A DNA stretch of 64,000 bases from Paenibacillus psychroresistens (GCF_009728935.1 NZ_CP034235.1:1712001-1776000); one strand, 5' to 3'. Counted from the first letter of the stretch, positions 27,149 to 36,534 are shown. Made by a program: numbers and translations. Notes: generated by a model not told the origin, from the sequence alone.

Positions 27149-28423
27149 GTGAACATAAAGCTGTTGTTTCAGGCATCTTCGCTTCTATTAATCCTATCGC
27201 TGTTTGCTGGCTGCAATAAGGCTGCAATTGCTCCATCTGTAACTGAAGATTCGAAGGCGCAAGTCAAAGGGAAGATTACGTTCTTGAATCACCGCACCGA
27301 CATCGATGAGACGAAGATGAAAGGCTATCTGGCCGCTTTTAAAAAATTGTATCCTCTGGCAGAGGTCGAAAATCAGGCAGTGCCTGATCAAAGCAGTATC
27401 GTCAAGGTTCGTGCTGCTTCGGGTCAATTGCCGGATGTTGTATTGGTTGGCGGCGATGTAATGAGGCTTAAAGATTACCCGAAGTTTTTCATCCCTTTAG
27501 ATGATTTAGGCTTTGAAGGCAAGATTCATTTTGAGGATCAGAATAGGATCGCTGGAAAATTATACGGTATATCCAGCGGAGGCTCTATCACTGGGGTGCT
27601 TTATAATAAGAAAGCTTTTTTGAGTGCCGGCATCCGTGAGGTTCCAACTACACTTGATGCGTTTTATGCTGCCTGCGAAAAGCTAAAGCTTCAAGGTATT
27701 GTGCCTGTGGCTATAAACTTTAAGGATATTTGGCCTTTAGCACAATACGAAAAATTAGCTCAATCCATTGCGGGAGATGCCTTTATTCTCAACAAGCTTT
27801 CCATGATAGATACGCCGTTTACCCAGAACTCCGCCTATGGCAAAGCGTTGGAAATTCTGCGGACACTAGCGACCAAAAAGTATATCGAAAAGGACTTGTT
27901 CTCAACCAACTGGGAAGCATCCAAAAAGAATCTGGCCTCAGGTGAATTTGCTATGGCAGTACTTGGCAATTGGGCTATTCCACAGATTATTGAGAATGGG
28001 GCAAAAGCAGAGGATATTGGGTTTTTCCCAATGCCCGTCGACAACAGCGGCAAGTTAGTGAGCTTGATCGGATCAGATGCAGTGCTTGCGATCAGCAATA
28101 CCAGCAAAAATATTGCTACAGCGAAGGCGTTTGTCAAATTTTTTGTTGAACAATCGGGATACGACAGTGATTCCGGCTTTATACCTACATTGATCTCAAC
28201 AACACCGAAATTGCAGCAGCTAGCGGATTTCATGAGTGGAAAGCCTAAATTAATGGAAGGTGGCCCAACTAATGAGTTTACTAATAAGCTAATGAACAAA
28301 GCCCAGTTTTCATTCCCTAATCTTGCACAAGAGTACGTGGTAATTGCTGAGAAGGATAAGCAAAGTGTGTTTGATAAATACAACAAAAAATGGGCGGGCG
28401 CGCGCAAAGCTTTAGGACAATAA
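27149..28423 (+). CDS. Sugar ABC transporter substrate-binding lipoprotein 2
   Basis: A 424-residue paralogue of the binding protein at 21326, with a lipobox LFAGC (Cys22) and nearly the same mature sequence from KGKITFLNHRTDI onward, but a much shorter linker. It starts at a GTG, 17 bases after the response regulator stop, with AGGGGAG upstream. No permease gene accompanies it. It could feed the permeases encoded upstream, have a different chain-length preference, or act as the ligand-binding partner of the adjacent sensor kinase. The binding domain looks complete. Confidence 0.88.
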   Translation: MNIKLLFQASSLLLILSLFAGCNKAAIAPSVTEDSKAQVKGKITFLNHRTDIDETKMKGYLAAFKKLYPLAEVENQAVPDQSSIVKVRAASGQLPDVVLVGGDVMRLKDYPKFFIPLDDLGFEGKIHFEDQNRIAGKLYGISSGGSITGVLYNKKAFLSAGIREVPTTLDAFYAACEKLKLQGIVPVAINFKDIWPLAQYEKLAQSIAGDAFILNKLSMIDTPFTQNSAYGKALEILRTLATKKYIEKDLFSTNWEASKKNLASGEFAMAVLGNWAIPQIIENGAKAEDIGFFPMPVDNSGKLVSLIGSDAVLAISNTSKNIATAKAFVKFFVEQSGYDSDSGFIPTLISTTPKLQQLADFMSGKPKLMEGGPTNEFTNKLMNKAQFSFPNLAQEYVVIAEKDKQSVFDKYNKKWAGARKALGQ

Positions 28424-28444
28424 TTTTTTTTGATAACCTAAATT

Positions 28445-28521
28445 GAAGCCTATAAATATGAAATGGGTTACTTTAATGGTTACTTCATCTTCTATATATT
28501 TATGCTGTAAGCGATTTCAAA
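28445..28521 (+). promoter_or_regulatory. 77-bp promoter block, copy B (with a cre site)
   Basis: This is the counterpart of 21216-21292. It contains TGTAAGCGATTTCA (28506-28519), a full match to TGWAANCGNTNWCA. It lies 35 bases before the start of the intracellular GH5 gene, inside what would otherwise be read as an N-terminal extension of that gene. Confidence 0.6.
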
Positions 28522-28556
28522 TTTGTATTATATCAAGGGATATTGGGGGATTAAGA

Positions 28557-29591
28557 ATGTTTGCTTATGCAGATGGAACGTATTTTATAGTCGATGAAAA
28601 GCCTTTCTATTTTCAAGGTAATAACACTTATTTTTTGGGATTACTAGAAGGCCGATTAACTTTGGAGGACATTGATCGTATCTTAGCGGAAAATGCTCGA
28701 ATGGGAATTAAGGTCATGCGAATTTGGGCATTTAACAGTGGACCCAAACCGGGTGCAATTCAACCTAAACTGGATGAATTCAATGAAGAAGCTCTGCAAC
28801 GACTGGATTATGTCGTCAATAAAGCTAAGGAGCATGGCATTATGTTGATTTTACCATTCGTCAATTACTGGGAGGATTTATGCGGAATGCAGTGGTATGT
28901 GGACGAAACCTTAGGTTCCGGTCATTCCATCAATGAGTTTTATACGGATGAAACGGTTAAATCTCATTATCGCAATTATATTCGCATGCTGATTGAACGA
29001 AGGAATATTTTTACCAACGTTCTCTACAGAGACGAGCCGGCGATATTTGCATGGGAGCTGGCAAATGAACCACGAAATAAAAATGACGATTTTACGGGTA
29101 CGAAATTATTTCTTTGGGCTTCTGAAATGGCGCAATATATTAAAGTGCTCGACCCTAATCATATGGTGGCAACTGGGGAAGAAGGCTTCAAAACCGGTGA
29201 TGAGGACTGGGTTGATAATGGGTCGGAAGGTCTGGATTTTAGTCGCAATATCAGCATTCCAGAGATTGACTTTGCAACCGTTCACCTCTACATGGATGGA
29301 TGGGATAAAGACTATGCTTGGACCGAAGCCTTCATGCAGGACCGAGCTGCGATCGCAAAAAAATCCAATAAACCGATTGTTCTGGAAGAGTATGGCAGGC
29401 CATTTGAGAAGATGGATCAGCGTGAGGAAGCTTTCCGTTTCTGGCATAGTAAAGTATTGGAGTTTGGATATGCAGGTGCTATGGTTTGGCAAATGGAGGA
29501 TACGGATGATCTCGGTTTTGCCTTTAGCTTTAAGGGCAATGCCGGTCAAACTATGCTCGAACAATCAATGCTAATGAATGCTAAAGCTTAG
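28557..29591 (+). CDS. GH5 beta-mannanase without a signal peptide
   Basis: The 344-residue protein consists only of the GH5 catalytic domain and is clearly related to the secreted mannanase at 18382. Acid/base E171 lies in FAWELANEPRN and nucleophile E278 in PIVLEEYG. The ATG at 28557 has GGGGGA about 7 bases upstream; the frame continues upstream, but that part is the promoter block. No signal peptide follows the ATG (MFAYADGTYFIVDEKPF), so it should act in the cytoplasm on imported mannooligosaccharides, next to the GH113 and GH130 enzymes. Cytoplasmic GH5_7-like enzymes are unusual. Confidence 0.87.
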   Translation: MFAYADGTYFIVDEKPFYFQGNNTYFLGLLEGRLTLEDIDRILAENARMGIKVMRIWAFNSGPKPGAIQPKLDEFNEEALQRLDYVVNKAKEHGIMLILPFVNYWEDLCGMQWYVDETLGSGHSINEFYTDETVKSHYRNYIRMLIERRNIFTNVLYRDEPAIFAWELANEPRNKNDDFTGTKLFLWASEMAQYIKVLDPNHMVATGEEGFKTGDEDWVDNGSEGLDFSRNISIPEIDFATVHLYMDGWDKDYAWTEAFMQDRAAIAKKSNKPIVLEEYGRPFEKMDQREEAFRFWHSKVLEFGYAGAMVWQMEDTDDLGFAFSFKGNAGQTMLEQSMLMNAKA

Positions 29592-29636
29592 TCTATTAAT
29601 AGATTGAAAATCAGCTATTTAGGGGGAATAAAAGTA

Positions 29637-32600
29637 ATGAGTATGCTATTTAAGAAATCGTTAAGCTTAGCTTTATGTTTAATATTAATGCTAGGGGTAT
29701 TTACATTCAATCTCTCTGTAGTAAATGCTTCAGGCGCTTCAGGCACATACCCAACCCAAGATCTCGAATATAACTTTAATGACGGTACAACAATGAGCTG
29801 GGATAAAGATTGGGGAGATCCTCTCGTATCCTTGGAGCACAGTACGTTTATGTCAGATGGCAATAACACAGGCGCATTAGCGGCTCATGTTAATTTTACA
29901 GGTGGTGGGTTTGATAATGGCAATATTGGCGGTTGGCTTGGTTCGTCGCAAGAGGTTGTAGATCTGACACAGTATAAAAGCATTGAATATGATTTATTCA
30001 TCCACGAACCAGACAATCTATTGGGTGTGTTGAAAGTAGAAACAGCACTTAATGGCGGATTATATGAAGATCTAAATGACTGGTCCGAGTTCAATTTAGC
30101 CGCACTGAACAAAGTAACCATAAATGGTAAAGTATATGGAAAAATTCATAAGAAGGTTTCCTTGAAAAATGCAATCAATAAAGCACTGAACAAAAAGCTG
30201 ACAATAAGATTAGCAGGCGCAGGTGTTCAATACGACGGCATCATCTATGTGGATAACGTTGTCATTCATAAAACGAATAATATTGTTTATGATTTTAACG
30301 ACGGTACGGCCATGAATTGGATTCCTGCATGGGGGGACGCATTGGGTACGGTAACGAACAGCACTAATCAGGGAAATCTCAATGAAGGAAGATTAATGGT
30401 GAATACTGCTTTCTCAAGCGGTGGTTGGAAAGAGGCCAATGTAAAAACAATTTTAAGCGGAAACTCAGCCGTCAAAACAGATTTATCGAACTTTGGCAAA
30501 ATAGAATATGACGTATTAATTCCCAATCCAACAGGCTTTACAGGGCTTCTGAAAGTAGCTGCAGCATTTAATGATCCTTGGGGTGATATTAGCAGCTTTG
30601 AGACTTATGATGTTACTAATCAAGCTACTGTCGAGATAAACGGAATTACCTATGCGAAAATTCATATGGTGAATTCCTTGACGGCAATTGCTAACAAATC
30701 AGCTGTAGGTGAGCTAGTTATCCGGCTTGCTAGTGATAATAGCAGCTATACGGGTCCAATCTATCTCGACAATATTACGGTTTTTGCACTGGAGGATACC
30801 TCGATAAACATAGATTCTCCGACTCCATTTCAAGATTTGGCAGGTAATGTGAGTATTGTTTGTACGGTTGCTACTCCAGAATTGGTATCTGCTAGTTCTG
30901 TTACGGTTATTACAGCCACCAATCATGTGATTTCTTTGGCACTAAATGCAAATGGAAAGTACGAAGGGACTTGGAATGCCTCCTTAGAGCCTGAAGGTTT
31001 TATGAAGCTCACAGCTAATCTTATTGCTTCCGATAATAGTACGGCAATAAAGCAGACAGAAGTTTACATTAAGAATAGCAAAATAGAGGTTGATATTGTT
31101 TCTCCGACATTAGCCTCAGCGGTCTCCAATACTTATGAGATTAAAGCTTCCGTTACTAACGGTGATGCTAATCCAATAAACAGCGTAGAGCTGGAAGTAT
31201 ACGGTTCCGAAGCAGTGAAGTATTACAAAACAGATATGAGCTTAAATAACGGATTCTATAAAGCAAATTTGGACAGCACAGCTTTTACAGATGGAGCTTA
31301 TGTATTAAAAATAAATGCTAAGACTGCAAATCATACAACCTCAGCAACTACAGAAATCATTATTCACAACGGCAGTGGAGTGGGTTCGATCGTAGCTAAA
31401 CACGGCACACAATTTTCATTGGATAATAAGACCTTTTATTTCAATGGATGGAATGCCTATGACTTGTCCTATAAGGACGATGTAACTAAGAATAGCAATG
31501 ATAAAGCGATTATCTATACAGCAGATGGCGAGAAAATAGAATTATTAATCAAGAAAAATTCCGTTGTTTCGTACAAAGAGCAGATAGACCGGAATATACT
31601 TGAAGCTAAGAAATTAGGTGCTACTGTACTTAGAACCTGGGGATACAATACGGAAAACGGCAATACCCATTCCTTTTACAATTCAGATTGGACTTTTAAT
31701 GAAGATCAGTTCAAAGAGTTTGACTATGTGATGGAAAGCGCGAGGAGAAATGGGATTAAGGTCATTATTACGCTTAGTAATTATTGGGACGATCTTGGCG
31801 GCATAAAGAAGTATACAGAGCACCTCGGCTTGAGCTCGAAGCTTAAATTTTTTACGGAGCCTTCTGCTAAAGATTTATTCAAAGCCTATATCGATAAATT
31901 TACAAGTAGAGTGAATACCTTAACTAATATTAAGTACTCCGATGATCCTACTATTTTTGCTTGGGATTTAATGAATGAACCTAGAATGGACAAAAATGAA
32001 GACAATACGGCAGATAAGAGTTTATATGATCCGAATGGTCAGAAGCTAGGTGCATGGATCAATGAAATGACAACTTACACCAAAACCAAGGATTCGAACC
32101 ATATGGTGACGGTTGGAGCAGAATCTCATGGCTATCGAAATCCTGCTGCTAATAATGAACCATGGGCAAGAACAGATGAAGGTTTTGGCGACGATCCGAT
32201 ATCTGTATTGAACCAGCCTGATGTGGATTTCCTGACTTTTCATCCTTATCCAAACGCAAACTGGCTTCGCTACACTAGAGATCAAACACGAGCATTAATT
32301 CAAGGCATTGTAAACGATGGGCACGCTATTAATAAACCAGTTGTAATGGAAGAATGGAACATTCAACGGAATGAGGCAGTGAGGGATCCAGCTAATGGGG
32401 ATGCGACTGTTGAAATTACAGATGCAAGCTATCCTGCTGTTAGGCTTGAATTGTATAAAGATCTATTAAAGACTTTCAGAGAGGCAGGCGGAGATGGCAG
32501 TAATTTTTGGTCGATTCTAGTTAATGAAGCGGATGCTGGATTTAGTCAAACTTCATATAATCCTGCTTATGCTGTAGAGAATGATAGATTGCTTAACCTT

Positions 32601-33854
32601 GCTTATTTAGATGAAAGTAAGCTGATGAATGCTAAGACGGGGCTTAATCTCTCTTCATCACCAGGCACACCAACCCCAACACCAGCACCAACTTCAACAC
32701 CGACAGCAGCTGTTATAGATATATCGCATACATCAAATAATGGCTCTCAGTTCGGAAGAAACGACAGCGATCAGCATAAGCGGTATCAAACATTTATTGC
32801 AACGGGTATGCCAAAAGTAACCGCTGTGGATTTGAGACTTAAGAAAATAGGAACAGCAAGTAATTTAACGGTAGAGTTGTTTGCGACAAGCGGAGGTAAG
32901 CCCACTGGAACGGCGTTAGCCTCTGCGCAATTAACGGCAAATGCCGTTTCAGCATCATTTGCAGCAGTGAATGTTCCCATTTCTTATGCGGGCCTTGTGA
33001 GCGGTGTTAAATATGCAGTAGTTCTCGGCCAATTAACCGTTTCCAATGCAGACTATTATGAATGGGCTGTAGAGAACGTTAATAGTGCGCTTGAGTTCGG
33101 CATGTATTCAGGAACGACTTGGCTTGACAATTCTAATTCAGGTGATGGATCAACGAAGATTTATGTTGCATCAGTGGCTACACCAACACCAACACCGACA
33201 CCGACGCCAACACCGACACCAACACCGACACCAACGCCAACAGCAATACCCGCGGTGATCACACTCTCGACTGAAAAAGCTATTGTCAATACAGGTGAAT
33301 CCCTAGTTTTAACAGTGAAAGCAAGCCATGTAACCAATCTTAAAGGATTTGATTTGCAGGTTTCCTACGATAAAACTCTTTTTGAGCTCACTGCTGCTTC
33401 ATTGGATGGAGAGTTTGTGAATGCGGTAAACAATGAAACTGGGTTTCTTGACTACAGTGATGACAGAGTAAACGGAAAAGTCCAAGTCATTGGAGCATTG
33501 CTCGGAAATGCTTTCAAATCGGGAGATGTGAAATTCTTAAAGCTTACATTTATGGCAAAGACCAATGTGGATGCTAAGACAGGGTTCACAATTCTTAACC
33601 AATCCAGCTTAAGTGACAAAAATGGAGTGATTAGCCCCACTGTTACAGATATTCAGAAGGAGCTAGTAATCGCCAATCCAGATGTGGATCACAGCAATAC
33701 TGTCAATATTAGCGATTTGATCGCAGTTGCTAATCTTTTTATGAAGATTTCAACAGATACTGGCTATCTAGCCATTTGCGATCTTAATAAAGACGGCATT
33801 ATCAACATATTTGACATTGCCTATGTGGGTAAAGTTATCTTGCATAAAAATTAA
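29637..33854 (+). CDS. Large secreted mannanase with CBM-like, Ig-like, GH5, jelly-roll-like, cohesin and dockerin domains
   Basis: The 1405-residue secreted enzyme begins at an ATG 10 bases after AGGGGG. In order: signal peptide (1-30); two tandem beta-sandwich modules (about 41-212 and 216-384) starting YNFNDGT / YDFNDGT and ending near IYVDNVVI / IYLDNITV, like mannan-binding CBM families such as CBM27 or CBM23; two Ig-like domains (about 385-580); a GH5 domain (about 585-1002) with E781 in WDLMNEPR and E906 in VVMEEWN; a jelly-roll-like module (about 1025-1178) shared with the 813-residue mannanase; a Pro-Thr linker; a cohesin (about 1205-1347; NTGESLVLTVKASHV, FDLQVSYDKTLFEL); and a type I-like dockerin (about 1348-1405) with calcium loops DVDHSNTVNISD and DLNKDGIINIFD. 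Having both cohesin and dockerin allows chains. The next gene encodes an SLH-anchored cohesin. Confidence 0.88.
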   Translation: MSMLFKKSLSLALCLILMLGVFTFNLSVVNASGASGTYPTQDLEYNFNDGTTMSWDKDWGDPLVSLEHSTFMSDGNNTGALAAHVNFTGGGFDNGNIGGWLGSSQEVVDLTQYKSIEYDLFIHEPDNLLGVLKVETALNGGLYEDLNDWSEFNLAALNKVTINGKVYGKIHKKVSLKNAINKALNKKLTIRLAGAGVQYDGIIYVDNVVIHKTNNIVYDFNDGTAMNWIPAWGDALGTVTNSTNQGNLNEGRLMVNTAFSSGGWKEANVKTILSGNSAVKTDLSNFGKIEYDVLIPNPTGFTGLLKVAAAFNDPWGDISSFETYDVTNQATVEINGITYAKIHMVNSLTAIANKSAVGELVIRLASDNSSYTGPIYLDNITVFALEDTSINIDSPTPFQDLAGNVSIVCTVATPELVSASSVTVITATNHVISLALNANGKYEGTWNASLEPEGFMKLTANLIASDNSTAIKQTEVYIKNSKIEVDIVSPTLASAVSNTYEIKASVTNGDANPINSVELEVYGSEAVKYYKTDMSLNNGFYKANLDSTAFTDGAYVLKINAKTANHTTSATTEIIIHNGSGVGSIVAKHGTQFSLDNKTFYFNGWNAYDLSYKDDVTKNSNDKAIIYTADGEKIELLIKKNSVVSYKEQIDRNILEAKKLGATVLRTWGYNTENGNTHSFYNSDWTFNEDQFKEFDYVMESARRNGIKVIITLSNYWDDLGGIKKYTEHLGLSSKLKFFTEPSAKDLFKAYIDKFTSRVNTLTNIKYSDDPTIFAWDLMNEPRMDKNEDNTADKSLYDPNGQKLGAWINEMTTYTKTKDSNHMVTVGAESHGYRNPAANNEPWARTDEGFGDDPISVLNQPDVDFLTFHPYPNANWLRYTRDQTRALIQGIVNDGHAINKPVVMEEWNIQRNEAVRDPANGDATVEITDASYPAVRLELYKDLLKTFREAGGDGSNFWSILVNEADAGFSQTSYNPAYAVENDRLLNLAYLDESKLMNAKTGLNLSSSPGTPTPTPAPTSTPTAAVIDISHTSNNGSQFGRNDSDQHKRYQTFIATGMPKVTAVDLRLKKIGTASNLTVELFATSGGKPTGTALASAQLTANAVSASFAAVNVPISYAGLVSGVKYAVVLGQLTVSNADYYEWAVENVNSALEFGMYSGTTWLDNSNSGDGSTKIYVASVATPTPTPTPTPTPTPTPTPTPTAIPAVITLSTEKAIVNTGESLVLTVKASHVTNLKGFDLQVSYDKTLFELTAASLDGEFVNAVNNETGFLDYSDDRVNGKVQVIGALLGNAFKSGDVKFLKLTFMAKTNVDAKTGFTILNQSSLSDKNGVISPTVTDIQKELVIANPDVDHSNTVNISDLIAVANLFMKISTDTGYLAICDLNKDGIINIFDIAYVGKVILHKN

Positions 33855-33880
33855 GAAATGGTTTGAAATTTTGGAGAGAA

Positions 33881-33920
33881 AAACAAATCGGTTCTTTCGG
33901 AGCCGATTTGTTTTTTTAAA
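33881..33920 (+). terminator. Terminator between the dockerin enzyme and the SLH-cohesin gene
   Basis: A 14-base stem (33881-33894 with 33900-33913; core ACAAATCGG with CCGATTTGT) and a 5-base loop are followed by T residues. It sits in the 88-base gap, so the SLH gene depends on read-through or its own promoter. Confidence 0.8.
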
Positions 33921-33942
33921 TTTAAAGAAGGGGGTTAACATT

Positions 33943-35883
33943 ATGAAAAGAACTCGGGAGATCATTCTGTCCATTGCATTATCCATTTCTATGATCTTAG
34001 CGGTATTTCCTAGCTCTGCCCATGCAGTCACTGAAAATCAGATCGTATTGGATACGGGCTCTGCTACAACTAAAGAAGGCAGTACATTTATGGTTCATTT
34101 GAAGGGGATTAATATTTCGGACATGTATGCTTTACAATTTACCCTTGCTTTTGATGAGGCTTATTTGAAGCTGGAGGCAATTTCCTTTGAAAATGGTTAT
34201 GTACTTAGCGCAATAAATGAGCAGACTGAAAATCATCATTTGCAGATAACCTATGCATTACTCAACAATACAATAAGTAAAACGAATAAAAGCACACTTG
34301 AAATAGCTGAAATCAGCTTTAAGTCCTTAAAAACCGGAGTAACGACGATAAGTTTAAACAACATGCTTGCTTATTCATTAGACTTAAACAATTTAGCGCC
34401 AATAAATGAGAACTTACATTATGAGCTGATTCAAACCATAGAGGAGAAATCTAACATACCGACAACAAAACCAACAAGCACACCATCACCAGTAACACCA
34501 CCAACAACAACATTATCATCATCACCAATAGCGTCTGCAAACCCAGTATTTTCACCCATAAATACATTTGATCCAAAGGAAATTGAAAAAGTAACAAAAG
34601 GATTGGAATTAACATTAGAGAAGCTTACTAAACAACATGAGAAGGACAAGCAGTTTTTACAAAGGGAAGCAATAAAAGCGGTTGAAGCTGCAATTGAAAA
34701 GCAATCTGAACTAAATGTATCGAATTCCGTTATCATTAATGGCAATGTCGCTACTTTGAAAATGGCTGCAGATCAATTTACTGAACTGTTCAAAACGATT
34801 TATGATAATGCTGAGAAATGGAATGATCTATTAAAAGAACTTGATTCAACTATTTCGAAGGCAAAAGTAACCGTAACACTCAATCTAGGTGTGCAAGCTT
34901 CCAAAGAAGTAGCGGTACAGATCAATGCTGATATCATTCAAAAAGCAAAAGCTAATGGGATTGATGTTATTAGTATAAAAGTTAATGGAGTATCATTAGC
35001 AGTGGATGTAGATCAATTCCAAGGTGATACCATCCTGAATATTGCTAAGCAACCGGCATCAGCAGCTACGAATGCTACTGATTTAAAGCTTGCTTCAGAA
35101 GTATTTAGCTTTGAGTTTTTAGATAGCAGCCAGAAGAGTGTTGTATTTACAAAACCTGTTGTCATCAAGCTGCCTATTGCAAATGCTGTTGGTTTTAATA
35201 CCGATATCCTTACACTTGCAAAAATTATTGACGGCAAACTAGAATTTTATGGCGGCCAATACATGGAAGAGGGTCATTATTTTGAAAGCACAAGGAAATC
35301 ATTTTCTACCTATGTGATTGTTGAGAATAAGGTTGCGTTTAATGATACATCCAGCGTGCAAAGCTGGGCAGGCAAGGAAATAGCAATCGCAGCTGCGAAA
35401 GGCATAGTGCAAGGTCGCGGTGATCAGAAGTTCGTTCCTAATGAAAAGGTTACCCGTGCAGAGTTTGCTACTATGATCGTAAAAGCTTTTCATTTAGAAG
35501 ATGAATCGGCTACATCAGATTTCAAGGATGTGAAAGACAAGGATTGGTATAAGTCAGCTGTCGCAGTTGCCGCTAGGGATGGATTAATCAATGGGCGTAC
35601 ACAAGATCAGTTTGTGCCTAATGACTTTATTAGCCGTGCTGAAATGGCAACTATTGCTGCCAGAGCTCTAAAGTTTGTGAAAGGATACAAGAATAGCGCA
35701 GATGCAAACGAAGCACTTGTTAAATTTAAAGATGCTGCACTCATTCATCCTTTTTTAAAAGAAGAAGTAGCTCTAACAGTAAGTTTAGGGATTGTTAAAG
35801 GTGTTGACAGCAGTTTTAATCCGAACGGTCTATCTTCACGTGCTGAGGCAACAGTTGTTATTTCAAGACTCTTGAACTTATAA
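33943..35883 (+). CDS. SLH-anchored surface protein with an N-terminal cohesin
   Basis: The 646-residue protein starts at an ATG after AAGAAGGGGG and has a signal peptide ending near AHA (residue 27). Residues about 29-165 form a cohesin-like domain (LDTGSATTKEGSTFMVHLKG, LQFTLAFDEAYLKLEAISFE). A Thr/Pro/Ser linker follows (about 168-205), then a Lys/Glu-rich helical part (about 206-300), a beta-rich middle domain (about 300-460) and three SLH repeats starting near 466, 526 and 593 (AIAAAKGIVQGRG, AVAARDGLINGRT, ALTVSLGIVKGVD). SLH repeats bind pyruvylated wall polymer. The protein would display a cohesin at the cell surface and could dock the dockerin enzyme encoded just upstream. Confidence 0.87.
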   Translation: MKRTREIILSIALSISMILAVFPSSAHAVTENQIVLDTGSATTKEGSTFMVHLKGINISDMYALQFTLAFDEAYLKLEAISFENGYVLSAINEQTENHHLQITYALLNNTISKTNKSTLEIAEISFKSLKTGVTTISLNNMLAYSLDLNNLAPINENLHYELIQTIEEKSNIPTTKPTSTPSPVTPPTTTLSSSPIASANPVFSPINTFDPKEIEKVTKGLELTLEKLTKQHEKDKQFLQREAIKAVEAAIEKQSELNVSNSVIINGNVATLKMAADQFTELFKTIYDNAEKWNDLLKELDSTISKAKVTVTLNLGVQASKEVAVQINADIIQKAKANGIDVISIKVNGVSLAVDVDQFQGDTILNIAKQPASAATNATDLKLASEVFSFEFLDSSQKSVVFTKPVVIKLPIANAVGFNTDILTLAKIIDGKLEFYGGQYMEEGHYFESTRKSFSTYVIVENKVAFNDTSSVQSWAGKEIAIAAAKGIVQGRGDQKFVPNEKVTRAEFATMIVKAFHLEDESATSDFKDVKDKDWYKSAVAVAARDGLINGRTQDQFVPNDFISRAEMATIAARALKFVKGYKNSADANEALVKFKDAALIHPFLKEEVALTVSLGIVKGVDSSFNPNGLSSRAEATVVISRLLNL

Positions 35884-36025
35884 CCCTCGCACTGAGAAAA
35901 TCTTGTTAATCACGCGCGGCTAAATTTTCACATTGTTAAATAAGGCTTTTTATTAGTCGATTTATGATTTTTTTAGTCCATTTTAGAGGTTTTTCAACAT
36001 TTTTTGCATTTTTTTGAAATTAATG

Positions 36026-36054
36026 TTGAAATAGGTAAGAAGGCACAGTATAAT
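36026..36054 (+). promoter_or_regulatory. Sigma-A-type promoter
   Basis: TTGAAA (36026-36031), a 17-base spacer and TATAAT (36049-36054) lie 60 bases upstream of the 128-residue protein gene. Confidence 0.65.
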
Positions 36055-36115
36055 GTGACGTAAGACTCACACATATTACATAATACTACTAATACATGGG
36101 GAAGGAGGGATATTA

Positions 36116-36502
36116 GTGACTATTGAACAATTGCCTTTAGCAAAGCAGGTGGAAATTGTATTTCGTGAGATTCAAGATGAATTGTTTCAATTAACTTCGG
36201 GTATTATTTTTATGCAAATCCGAGATAATGTCATCGGTAAATTCGGTGCTCGACACAATCCATTGGAAAGCAAAGGCGGTTTGTTTCAAGTAAGTGGAAG
36301 TGGGTTGACTGAAGCTCACTTACGCTCATTTCGCCAGATGGCGATTGAATCGTTGCGCCACAAGACTAGCTGGACTCATGGCGAAATTAGTTTTGAATTT
36401 GCAATAAAGCAAGGGACGTTATGCGCTAGCGTTCAGTTTGAAAGTAATTACAACATGGCTAACTTTTTATTGAAACGCAAAGGTTTGCACGAATTGTATT
36501 AG
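36116..36502 (+). CDS. Hypothetical protein (128 aa)
   Basis: No family was recognised. It is a soluble mixed alpha/beta protein starting at a GTG with AAGGAGGG 6 bases upstream, preceded by a clear sigma-A promoter and followed by a strong terminator, so it is a monocistronic gene. Visible stretches are VFREIQDELFQLTSGIIFMQIRD and TWTHGEISFEF-like beta segments near residue 90. It has no signal peptide. It lies between the SLH gene and spore genes and does not look part of mannan metabolism. Confidence 0.7.
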   Translation: MTIEQLPLAKQVEIVFREIQDELFQLTSGIIFMQIRDNVIGKFGARHNPLESKGGLFQVSGSGLTEAHLRSFRQMAIESLRHKTSWTHGEISFEFAIKQGTLCASVQFESNYNMANFLLKRKGLHELY

Positions 36503-36534
36503 CACTCATACATTTATTAATCCATTATATGTAG

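Noticed and set aside
28443..28556. N-terminal extension of the cytoplasmic GH5, which could look like a membrane segment
   Set aside because: It coincides with the duplicated promoter block and cre site. The ATG at 28557 has a good ribosome binding site.
33179..33243. Short tandem repeats that might look like a CRISPR or microsatellite
   Set aside because: They are codons of a Pro-Thr linker in the 1405-residue enzyme; no spacers are present.
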